The notes under the pieces: model-generated
Database searches by the model: none
What the model saw: only the letters and a program-made list of their open reading frames with translations
Told to the model about the DNA's origin: nothing
Program-made: the position numbers and the translations under genes
Shown: positions 37,141 to 45,410 of the stretch, one piece after another
Position numbering within the stretch: position 1 is the first letter of the stretch
How the letters are laid out: each line of letters opens with the position of its first letter
Assembly (NCBI RefSeq): GCF_009828115.1
Contig: NZ_WTYL01000002.1
Span: forward strand, 1,013,473-1,077,472
Source: Allopontixanthobacter sediminis
Lineage (GTDB): Bacteria; Pseudomonadota; Alphaproteobacteria; Sphingomonadales; Sphingomonadaceae
DNA length: 64,000 nucleotides
Direction of reading: 5' to 3'

Positions 37141-38628
37141 TTACTCCGCCGCCTGCAGGTTTGCACTTGAATGGGCGGCTTCGAAGCGCAGGATACCGTC
37201 CTCGATCGGCAGATTTTTCAAATCATCCCGGTCCTTGCGGTAATCCTGATTCATGCGCCAGGGCATGACCGGCGAGTTCCTGGGCATCAAATGTTTGGAG
37301 CGCTGGAGATAGCCGGACGAGAAATCGAAAATGTCGTCTTCCTCCAGCCCATGGTTCTCGGCCAGTATGGGGGTGACGATTTCCGCCCCCAGTTCGTCCA
37401 TCCGGTTCATCACCTTGCAAACATATTCGGCGACGATATCGACCCGCAGCGTCCAGCTTGCGTTGAGATAACCGAATACCGCCGCGAAATTCGGCAGGTT
37501 CGAAAACATGCAGTGCTTGTAATAGTAGCGTTCGTTGAACCGGACCGGTTCGCCATCGACGCTGATGGCGATCTTGCCCATCACCGCAATATTCAGTCCG
37601 GTTGCGGTGACGATGATGTCGGCCGGAAGAACGCTCCCCGATGCAAGCCTGATTCCTTCCGGCACGAAGCGGTCGATCTGGTCGGTAACAATTTCGGCCT
37701 TACCGGCCTTCATCGCTTCGAAAAGATCACCGTCCGGAATGAAGCACATTCTTTGTTCCCACGGATTATAGGGCGGTTCCAGGGCTACTGGATCGTATTT
37801 GTCCCCCAGCGCTTTTCGCGCCCGGTCCTTCAGCGAATCCGCCACTTGCTCGGGGTGGGTCCGCGAACGCTTGAACATGAGATCGGTCAGGAAGACGTTT
37901 TTCCACCGGGTCAGCCGATAGGCCCATTCATCGGGCAGGACCTTGCGCAGGAAATTGGCAATGCCGTCTTTCGCCGGGACCGACCGAATCCATGTCGGGG
38001 TCCGCTGCAGCATCGTTACCTTCGCCGCTTTTTCCGCCATGACCGGGACGATGGTTACCGCCGTTGCGCCGGATCCGATCACGACCACGTTCTTGTCGGA
38101 ATAATCGAAATTCGCGGGCCAGAATTGCGGGTGGACAATTTCGCCGGCGAAATCTTCGGTTCCCTGGAACCCGGCGTCATAGGGCTGATCGTAATCGTAA
38201 TAGCCTGAGCCTAGGAACAACCAGTTGGCGGTCATCACATGCTGCTGACCGCCGGTTTCCACGGTAACGTGCCAGCGTGCCTCCTCATGGCGGAAGTCAG
38301 CACTGAGGACCTTGTGATCCAGGCGGATATGGCGGCGGATGCCGCGTTCATCCGCAATGCGGTTCAGATAATCGAGAATCCGCTCGCCTTTGGCGATGCT
38401 TTCCTCGTCCCGCCACGGCTCGAACCCGAAACCCAGGGTATGCATGTCGCTGTCGGAACGGATCCCGGGATAACGGAACAGGTCCCATGTCCCGCCCAGC
38501 TTCTCGCGCCGGTCGAGCACCGCATACGACCGATTGGGACAGGTCATTTCCATGTGCGCGGCCATGCCGATGCCGGAAATACCGGCGCCGACGATCAGTA
38601 CATCGAAATCAGGGGGCGTCGCGAGCAA
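37141..38628 (-). CDS. Flavin monooxygenase, Baeyer-Villiger type
   Basis: The 495-residue enzyme has the FAD-binding GAGISG (14-19), the exact FxGxxxHxxxW fingerprint at 160-170 (FAGEIVHPQFW), and the NADPH-binding GSGATA (185-190). These define class B flavoprotein monooxygenases that oxidise ketones to esters or lactones. Translation begins at TTG, chosen because AGGAG lies seven bases upstream (complement of 38636-38640). It follows the FabD-like gene by 42 bases. The substrate is unknown. Confidence 0.9.
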   Translation of the reverse strand: MLATPPDFDVLIVGAGISGIGMAAHMEMTCPNRSYAVLDRREKLGGTWDLFRYPGIRSDSDMHTLGFGFEPWRDEESIAKGERILDYLNRIADERGIRRHIRLDHKVLSADFRHEEARWHVTVETGGQQHVMTANWLFLGSGYYDYDQPYDAGFQGTEDFAGEIVHPQFWPANFDYSDKNVVVIGSGATAVTIVPVMAEKAAKVTMLQRTPTWIRSVPAKDGIANFLRKVLPDEWAYRLTRWKNVFLTDLMFKRSRTHPEQVADSLKDRARKALGDKYDPVALEPPYNPWEQRMCFIPDGDLFEAMKAGKAEIVTDQIDRFVPEGIRLASGSVLPADIIVTATGLNIAVMGKIAISVDGEPVRFNERYYYKHCMFSNLPNFAAVFGYLNASWTLRVDIVAEYVCKVMNRMDELGAEIVTPILAENHGLEEDDIFDFSSGYLQRSKHLMPRNSPVMPWRMNQDYRKDRDDLKNLPIEDGILRFEAAHSSANLQAAE

Positions 38629-38670
38629 TGGTTCTCTCCTACTGACACCGATGTAAGCACATGCGTTGCC

Positions 38671-39714
38671 TCAAGGCCAGTCCCTCTTTGCAACCTTGGT
38701 CCGCTGGTCCGGCATTCCCATGGCGACGAGCAAACCGGTTTTTTCCTGCCGGTCTCGGAAATCGTCCTTGCTGCCCATGCCGCGCCAATCCGCCAGGATC
38801 AGCGATTGCGCAACCGCTCCGCCCAGGGTCGTGCCCGGTCCGGTGACAATGAACAAGTCGGGCGCGAATTCGCGTGCGGCCACTTCCACGGCACGGGTAA
38901 AGTCGTAGGTTCGGGTGACTTGCGCACCCAACGTATAGTCCCATAGCGCGTCGGTGTCGCTGGCATGCGGCCACCAGACCGCGCCGCGCCCGTCGATCAT
39001 CGGGAGGGAGGGCTGGCCGAACATCCCGGGCGGCAGTCGCTCGCGGCCCCGGGCAGCCACCGGTTCCTGCAATCGGGTGTGGAACGCGGCATGATTGCCC
39101 AGCCGCATCGGGAAGCGGCCTTGCAGCAGCTCCGCTTCCGCCTCGAACGCTGCCAGACCGGACGCATCGCCTGCCAGCACCAGCATCCCGCCAAGCGCGA
39201 TCGACAGCCGCAGCGTATGCCCCTCGCGCGCGTCGATATCCGCGGCCATCGCCAACAGGGCATCGCGCCGGCCCGGATCGGGCCGCCAGTCGTCCCCGAG
39301 GAACGGATACACCAGTTGTCCGCCGATCAGCGATTCCTGCATCAACGTACCCATGGTGTTGGCTACCTTGAAACCGTCTTCCGGCGACACCGCACCCGCG
39401 CAGGCCAGCGCCGAGTACCAGCCCATCGAATTGCCGGTCACCGCCACGACCTCGGCTTGGTCCGGGTCGATGCTGAGGAAATCACCCAACGTCGCGGCGT
39501 AGATCAGGCCGGAAGCGTTATCGCCGCGGGTATGCTTGAGCCCGGAAAATCGCTCCGCACCGTCGAGTTCGCTCAGTGTTTCCTGTCCGGCGGCTGCGCG
39601 CTGCGCGTCGAATTGTGCCAGCAGCGCCGCGTCGGGGAAATGCCGCGCAAGGTATCCGAGCTCCGGTTTGTTGTAGGTTCCGCGTCCGGGGCAGATGACG
39701 ACTGCGGTCTTCAT
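38671..39714 (-). CDS. FabD-like ACP S-acyltransferase
   Basis: The 347-residue protein has the acyltransferase nucleophile motif GNSMG (94-98, S96) and the catalytic-histidine motif AFHT (210-213, H212). In FabD the nucleophile motif is usually GHSLGE; here N replaces H and W follows G, so the acyl specificity may differ from malonyl. The family arginine was not located with certainty. The start overlaps the stop of the fused E1 gene by four bases, so the two are translationally coupled. Confidence 0.8.
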   Translation of the reverse strand: MKTAVVICPGRGTYNKPELGYLARHFPDAALLAQFDAQRAAAGQETLSELDGAERFSGLKHTRGDNASGLIYAATLGDFLSIDPDQAEVVAVTGNSMGWYSALACAGAVSPEDGFKVANTMGTLMQESLIGGQLVYPFLGDDWRPDPGRRDALLAMAADIDAREGHTLRLSIALGGMLVLAGDASGLAAFEAEAELLQGRFPMRLGNHAAFHTRLQEPVAARGRERLPPGMFGQPSLPMIDGRGAVWWPHASDTDALWDYTLGAQVTRTYDFTRAVEVAAREFAPDLFIVTGPGTTLGGAVAQSLILADWRGMGSKDDFRDRQEKTGLLVAMGMPDQRTKVAKRDWP

Positions 39715-41906
39715 TTCGCATCTCCCACCAACGTCCGCGCGGCGGTGATGATCTGCTCCGCTGAGGGCATAGTCGCCGCATAGGCGGGGCCGGTCGGGAT
39801 GAAGCTGTCACGCGCGCTGATCCGGGCGAGGGGGCGGTTTTCGCGGTCCTGCTCCGTAAATATGGTCATGAGCGCATCAGCGATGCCGCCGCTGGCGCGG
39901 GTTTCATCGACGATCAGCACGTGGCGGCAGCCCTCGGCGGCGGCCAGCATGGCCCGTTCGGGCAGCGGTGATAGCCAGTTCAGGTCGATGACGCGCGCCG
40001 ATATCCCCTCAGCCTCGAGCGTCCGCCGAGCCTGATGCGAAAGATAGGCCCCGTTGGCGAAGCTGATGATCGCGAGGTCTTCACCAGCCCCGGTTGTGGT
40101 CACTTCGCCAAACCCGATCCGTTCGCCTGTCGCCGGGTAGGTGCCGAGCGAGCCGCCATCGCCCGTTTCATGAAGGTCACGCATTCCGTACAGCGCGATC
40201 GGTTCGAGAAAGACCACCAGCCGCTGTTCTTCTCGCGCCAGCCGCACGCATTCGCGCAGCAGCCGGACGGCGTTTGGCCCATTGGACGGGCATGCCAGGA
40301 TCAGGCCGGGAATATCGCGCAGCACCGCCACCGAATTGTCGTTGTGGAAATGCCCCCCGAAGCCTTTTTGATAACCAAGCCCGGCGATCCGCAGAATCAT
40401 CGGGTTGGTGTATTGGCCGTTCGAGAAAAACGGCAGGGTCGCCCCTTCGCCGCGCAGCTGGTCCTCGGCGTTATGGAGATAAGCCAGGAATTGGATTTCC
40501 GGAATTGGCAGCAATCCGTTCTGCGCCATGCCAAGCGCCAGTCCGAGGATGGACTGCTCGTCCAGCAGCGTATCGATCATCCGCGCACGCCCGAAGCGCT
40601 GGGTGAGCTTTTGGGTCACGCCGTAGACCCCGCCTTTGCGGCCGATATCCTCCCCCATCATCACGATCTCCGGGTGGTCCAGCATCAGATCGGTCAGCGC
40701 GAAATTGATCAGGCGAGACATGATCTGCGGCTGGTCAGCGGATTTCAGGTCGGCCCCGAAGACTGCGCTGCGCACGTCATCCGGTACGCCGTTGGTCGGG
40801 GTGTGCTCGCGGCGCGGCGGGATGATGCTGTCCATGACCTCTTCCGCCGTTTCGAGCCGCGGGCGCGTGACCGCCTCCTGCGCCACCCGCTCGACTCGCC
40901 GGTTGGTGCTCTCATAGATCGCAAGTGCCTCGTCTGGCGTCAGCGCACCCGCATCGGCCAACAGGCGGACCGAATGGAGCAGGGGATCGTTCGCTTCATC
41001 CGCCTCGACCTCGGACTTGGCGAGGTAAGTTGTCGGTACGTCCGCGCCGGCGTGGCCATACAGTCGGACGGTGCGGATATGAAGGAAAGCAGGTTTGCGG
41101 CGGGTACGGACGAAATCTGCGGCCTCGGCAGCAACACGGAACGTCTCGAAGATATTTAGCCCGTCGCAGTGGAAATAGCGGAGGCCGGGCCGATGGGCGA
41201 AGCTGGCAGCGATCCAGCCATCGGGCGTCTTGGTGGAGATACCGATGCCGTTGTCCTCGCATACGAACAGCAGCGGCAGCGGGACCTTCTGGAATGCCGT
41301 CCAGCAAGCGGTGTTGATCGCACCTTGCGCCGTGGAATGGTTGGCGGAGGCATCGCCGAAGGAACACATGACGATCGCATCGTCGGGCAACAGCTGATGT
41401 TCCGGGCGAATGCGCCTTGCGAGGCCGACCGAATACGCTGCCCCCACCGCTTTGGGCAAATGGCTGGCGATGGTCGAAGTCTGCGGCGGGATATTTAGCG
41501 CTTTCGACCCGAGCACCTTGTGCCGCCCGCCCGAAATCGGGTCTTCGCTGGAGCAGGCGAAGGACAGCAGCATGTCCCAGGTGATGGTTTGGCTCGCAAC
41601 CTGGCTTGCGCGCTGGATCTGGAAAGCGGCGTCGCGGTAGTGGAGGAACGCCATGTCAGTCGGGCGCAGGGCGGCCGCGACAGACGCCATCCCTTCATGA
41701 CCGGAAGAACCGATGGTGTAGAACCCCTGTCCCGCCGCCTGCATCGCGCGGCTGGTACGGTCGAGAGCTCGGGTCAGGCAACCGGATCGGTAGATGGAAA
41801 CGGCCAGCTCCGGCGGCAGCGCTGCACCGGGCGCGTTGCCCGCGGGCAGGTCGCCCGCCGCGACCCGGCGCAGGAAATTGTCGTGAACGATAGCCGCGCG
41901 GTCCAT
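39711..41906 (-). CDS. Thiamine-dependent 2-oxoacid dehydrogenase E1, fused alpha-beta
   Basis: The 731-residue protein joins an E1-alpha domain (about 30-365) to an E1-beta domain (about 395-725). Alpha features are TIGSSGHEG and the cofactor segment FGDASANHSTAQGAIN with CEDNGIGIST. Beta features are MMGEDIGRKGGVYGVTQKL, LDEQSILGLALGMA and VDETRASGGI. This resembles branched-chain E1 (2-oxoisovalerate type). The usual GDG of the cofactor loop is GDA here. No E2 or E3 gene is adjacent; it may use a distant complex or act with the coupled FabD-like protein. Confidence 0.87.
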   Translation of the reverse strand: MDRAAIVHDNFLRRVAAGDLPAGNAPGAALPPELAVSIYRSGCLTRALDRTSRAMQAAGQGFYTIGSSGHEGMASVAAALRPTDMAFLHYRDAAFQIQRASQVASQTITWDMLLSFACSSEDPISGGRHKVLGSKALNIPPQTSTIASHLPKAVGAAYSVGLARRIRPEHQLLPDDAIVMCSFGDASANHSTAQGAINTACWTAFQKVPLPLLFVCEDNGIGISTKTPDGWIAASFAHRPGLRYFHCDGLNIFETFRVAAEAADFVRTRRKPAFLHIRTVRLYGHAGADVPTTYLAKSEVEADEANDPLLHSVRLLADAGALTPDEALAIYESTNRRVERVAQEAVTRPRLETAEEVMDSIIPPRREHTPTNGVPDDVRSAVFGADLKSADQPQIMSRLINFALTDLMLDHPEIVMMGEDIGRKGGVYGVTQKLTQRFGRARMIDTLLDEQSILGLALGMAQNGLLPIPEIQFLAYLHNAEDQLRGEGATLPFFSNGQYTNPMILRIAGLGYQKGFGGHFHNDNSVAVLRDIPGLILACPSNGPNAVRLLRECVRLAREEQRLVVFLEPIALYGMRDLHETGDGGSLGTYPATGERIGFGEVTTTGAGEDLAIISFANGAYLSHQARRTLEAEGISARVIDLNWLSPLPERAMLAAAEGCRHVLIVDETRASGGIADALMTIFTEQDRENRPLARISARDSFIPTGPAYAATMPSAEQIITAARTLVGDAK

Positions 41907-41945
41907 AGCCTGCCTGTATAAGTCCTTTTTCGCCTAACCGCCGGA

Positions 41946-43928
41946 TCAGGCGGGAACGGTTATCTTCTTGCCGCTGAACACGGCTTGCCAGCTCTGGATT
42001 TCGGAAAAAACCACATCGTCCGCCGCGTGCATCAGTTCCGCGACGTGCCGGTATTCCAGCCGCTCTGCCGGCGCGCCTTGCAACAATGCGATGCGGTCCG
42101 CAACCACCCCCAGCTTTTCCGCGGCAACTTCCGAAATCGTCGCGAAACGTTCGAAATCGCCGAAGTAACGAATGCCCGCGAAGGCACCGCCGAGGGTCGG
42201 CAAGGCGACGCCTAGCACGGTAAAAAGCTTTGCCGCATGGTCCGGCCATCCGCCAGCAAGGCCTGTGAAATGTTCGGCGGCCACCAGCCCGAGGTAGATT
42301 GCAACGGCCAGTACGGCAGCAACGAACAGCACGGCTGACAGCCTGTCCAGCCCTTCGTGCACCCGGTTCAGTTGGCGGGCCTTGCGCCGATGATAGTCGC
42401 GCTGCGGCAAAACCTGGTGATCGCGCAAGATACCCAGCGCCGCGTGGAGGTATGGCTTGCCGATTTTCGCTTCCGGCAGGCCGACCGCGCGCATGCTGTG
42501 GCGGGCATACCATTCGGGCCAGAAGCTCCGTGTACCGCGCGGCCAGTTACCCGCCGGACGAGCAACGCCCATCGCCAGCAGCACGGGGCTGTGCCGGAGA
42601 TATTCCGCAGCCCTTCGGGTCTCGAACCAGCGGCCGTGAAGGCGGTGGCGAGTGCCGTATACGGTGATTGCGATGACGGTCAGCAGCAGGGCGAATTCGA
42701 TCCCCGCGAACAGCCACTTCTGGCTGGTGTCTACCAGCGGCAAATACAGGACGCCGGCGATGATGGCGAAGGAGCCGAGCAGAAAATTGATCGTCATGCC
42801 CGAACGGTAGCTGTCCGAGATCCGCGCCGAGATCCCGTCCGACCATGCGAACCGCCGCAACACCCGGGCTTCTATCCGCGCCCAGAGGGCCGGATCTCCG
42901 CACGGCAGCGCGTCGATTGCCGACAGCAGCGGTGCGGCGCTTCCGGTTGCGATGGCGGAGGGCCGTTCGTAGGTCTGGCGAACGGAGCCCAGCCGCCGGG
43001 CCAGGCCTTGCTCGCCGAACAGCGCCTCGATCCTGCGGAACGCGTGGGCGAACAGGCTGCTCCGGTCCCGCCAGCGCGCGCTGTTGAGCGCGTCGGTCCC
43101 GATATGGCTGCCGGTCATGGTCGAGGTTTGCGGCAACACACTGGCGCGCACAATCGCGGCGAGTGCATCAGCGTCCTGGGTTTCGGCTACGGCAGCGCTT
43201 CGTCCGGCAAGGGCTTCCGGCGTCTGCAGGATCTGCCAGTGCATAGGGGCGGGGTCGACCCACAGCACCGGCGTACCCTGTTCCAGCGCGGCGGCAACGG
43301 TGTGGCCGGTGCCGCCGACATCGGCGATCGACTGGCCGTCCCACACCGCGATCAGGAAATCGCATTGCTCGATCAGGATCCGGCCCGCGGTTGCCGCGCG
43401 CGATCCCGCCGCCAGATCGGCCGCCTTGCGCGTGTCGGGGCTGCTGTCCGGCTCGGACGCGGCAATCAGAAGGGCGGCGATCCGTTCGTCGTCGTCTGCC
43501 AGTTCGAACAGCCGTGCCTGGGACAGGATTGCATCGATCCGGTCGATCCGCTGCGCCGCTTCGGTATTGGCGGGCCTCTCGCCTGCAAGGGTGCTGCGCA
43601 GGTCCGCCGCATCCATCGGACGGGCGTTGATCGCCGCGTTTACTGCCTTGCCGAACGGCAGCGGGACAACCAGTTCCCAGTTCCGGTCCAGCGCCAGGTT
43701 CGCGGCAATCTGGTCAGTCCCGTCGGAGGTAAGCGTATGCAGGCGCGTCGCTGCCAGCGAGCCGCCAAGTTCGCCGCTGCAATCTGCGAGCACTCCGTCG
43801 ATCTGGCCAAACACGGTCCTGAACAGGTTCGTCAGATCGCTGGCGTCGGGCGGAAATGAAGGGTGGCTGGCGCGGTGACCCGTTACCGCAATCGATAGAC
43901 AGGGACACGGAACAGGTTCGGCTTGCAC
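41946..43928 (-). CDS. SLOG-like nucleotide-sensor fused to a four-helix membrane region
   Basis: The 660-residue protein opens with AVTGHR (14-19), later followed by FLIAVWDG (191-198) and GGTGHTVAAALEQGTPVLWV (205-224). This is the pattern of SLOG/TIR-related Rossmann domains that bind nucleotides or their derivatives. Membrane pairs lie near 379-398/405-425 and 531-552/567-587; the last has ALPTLGGAFAGIRYFGDFERF, like SLATT/DUF4231 two-helix domains. Such fusions are proposed membrane effectors of nucleotide-signal defence systems. The GTG start at 43928 is 14 codons before the motif. It lies 39 bases before the E1 gene. Confidence 0.7.
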   Translation of the reverse strand: MQAEPVPCPCLSIAVTGHRASHPSFPPDASDLTNLFRTVFGQIDGVLADCSGELGGSLAATRLHTLTSDGTDQIAANLALDRNWELVVPLPFGKAVNAAINARPMDAADLRSTLAGERPANTEAAQRIDRIDAILSQARLFELADDDERIAALLIAASEPDSSPDTRKAADLAAGSRAATAGRILIEQCDFLIAVWDGQSIADVGGTGHTVAAALEQGTPVLWVDPAPMHWQILQTPEALAGRSAAVAETQDADALAAIVRASVLPQTSTMTGSHIGTDALNSARWRDRSSLFAHAFRRIEALFGEQGLARRLGSVRQTYERPSAIATGSAAPLLSAIDALPCGDPALWARIEARVLRRFAWSDGISARISDSYRSGMTINFLLGSFAIIAGVLYLPLVDTSQKWLFAGIEFALLLTVIAITVYGTRHRLHGRWFETRRAAEYLRHSPVLLAMGVARPAGNWPRGTRSFWPEWYARHSMRAVGLPEAKIGKPYLHAALGILRDHQVLPQRDYHRRKARQLNRVHEGLDRLSAVLFVAAVLAVAIYLGLVAAEHFTGLAGGWPDHAAKLFTVLGVALPTLGGAFAGIRYFGDFERFATISEVAAEKLGVVADRIALLQGAPAERLEYRHVAELMHAADDVVFSEIQSWQAVFSGKKITVPA

Positions 43929-44053
43929 GGTCGGTCCGGACGTGGAGGCCCCTAGCAGTTCAGTCAGGACAAACCCTCCCCGTCACCCGGTTTTCGCCGC
44001 ATCTTGTTGTCCAACCGCATCTAGCGTAACTTATCCGCTGAAGGCGAGCGTTT

Positions 44054-45340
44054 ATGAACAGTGAGCGGAATCTGCCAGTCCGGGCGGCCAATTCCCGGTC
44101 GATCCGGTTGAGACGGGCGTCGTTGATCGCTGCGAGTGCGCTCACCCCGGCATTCCTGTTTTCCGGCTGCACACAGCCCGAGGACCGGGCCGAGCAGGAG
44201 CAGACCGAGGCCGCAGTTGAGGCTACCCCCGAGCCGCTGGAAACTGCAGATCTACCCGAAGCAGACGAAATCGATCCCGTCGAGACAGTTCGGATTGCGG
44301 ATTCTACCCCGAACTACCGTCCGATTGTCTTTCGGCCCAATCCCGCATTTGAACGACGCCCCCGTCGGATCCTGGCGCATCGGGTTCGGACAAGAACACC
44401 GCCTCCGCCGCCCCCTCCGCCGCTCGAACCTGGATATACCTATTGGGCCGGGGCCGAAGGTCCGCCGCCGCAGGTCATCCGATGCTTTGGACAATTGGGA
44501 ACGGTCACCTTCGCGCCAAACTCTGCTGACGTCTATCAAGAAGCTGCCGCGGCCCGGGGAGGCGCCGCGTACAGCTCTGAAAGTGCGTATTCGCCTGGTC
44601 ACAACTCTGCCGCTTCGCTGGCGAAGCAAGTGGCGGATTGCGGCCCCGGGAGGGTTAGTATCATCGCCGTGGAACCCGCTGGATCACCTGTGGGGAGCAC
44701 GATCGGCGCCAATACGGAAGCCGACGCCGAGGTGCAGCTGAGCCGCGCCCGGTCCGATGCGCTGCGCAGCGTGCTGGACACGGTTATTGATCCGCAGACG
44801 GCCCAGCTTTCCCAGATATTCGTCACCTTCGTGCCTGCTAACGGGGGCACGCCCGATGAATTTTCCGATGAACTGCAGGTCGCCTTCACGCCGACCTGTC
44901 CGGTAACATCCCGGATAATTTACGACGAAACGTTCGAGCCGCAAGAGGGTCTGCCGCTGCCCGGCCCGGAGGTGCTGTCTCGGTTGGCAATGTCGAATGG
45001 CCTGATCGTGGTCGCAGGATCCGTTGCGGAAACAGAATTGCAGCCCACCTCCGATCCCGTGGGATCCGAACCAATGTCCTCCGAAGCAGCTGTGATCGAT
45101 ATGATCTACGGCCTGTCCGGCAATCTGCAATACGCGCCAGAATTGCAGGGCCGCGCGATAATGAAGCGCTATTACGGCCCCGATTGCGAGGAACTGGATC
45201 AGCCGGGGCGGATCGCGGTGTTCGTCGAACCGATGCCGGAACGCTATCTCCAGACAAATGAACAATCGGCCGCAGCCGCTGACCCGCAAACGGATGTGGA
45301 ATTCGTTTCCGGCGCGGTGGTTCAGCCAATTCCGGAATAG
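44054..45340 (+). CDS. Putative lipoprotein, function unknown
   Basis: The 428-residue protein has an Arg-rich N-terminus, a hydrophobic leader ending in FSGC (C39, possible lipobox), an acidic Glu/Thr/Pro stretch, an Arg-rich segment and an eight-proline run (about 116-123). The remaining 300 residues, with several cysteines, form an unrecognised domain. The run VTFAPNSADVYQEAA and the later SRARSDALRSVLD recall, weakly, an OmpA-like fold. It stands alone between a divergent and a co-directional gene. No function can be assigned. Confidence 0.65.
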   Translation: MNSERNLPVRAANSRSIRLRRASLIAASALTPAFLFSGCTQPEDRAEQEQTEAAVEATPEPLETADLPEADEIDPVETVRIADSTPNYRPIVFRPNPAFERRPRRILAHRVRTRTPPPPPPPPLEPGYTYWAGAEGPPPQVIRCFGQLGTVTFAPNSADVYQEAAAARGGAAYSSESAYSPGHNSAASLAKQVADCGPGRVSIIAVEPAGSPVGSTIGANTEADAEVQLSRARSDALRSVLDTVIDPQTAQLSQIFVTFVPANGGTPDEFSDELQVAFTPTCPVTSRIIYDETFEPQEGLPLPGPEVLSRLAMSNGLIVVAGSVAETELQPTSDPVGSEPMSSEAAVIDMIYGLSGNLQYAPELQGRAIMKRYYGPDCEELDQPGRIAVFVEPMPERYLQTNEQSAAAADPQTDVEFVSGAVVQPIPE

Positions 45341-45410
45341 GCCCGCATAATCGCACACGTGTGCACGTCATGGCTTGGGATTTTGCGAAAGCGCTGGTAG
45401 GCGCTGCGCC

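Noticed and set aside
44398..44430. CCG/CCC repeat as a possible contingency locus
   Set aside because: The proline codons are mixed (CCG, CCC, CCT), so the run is not a uniform tandem repeat.
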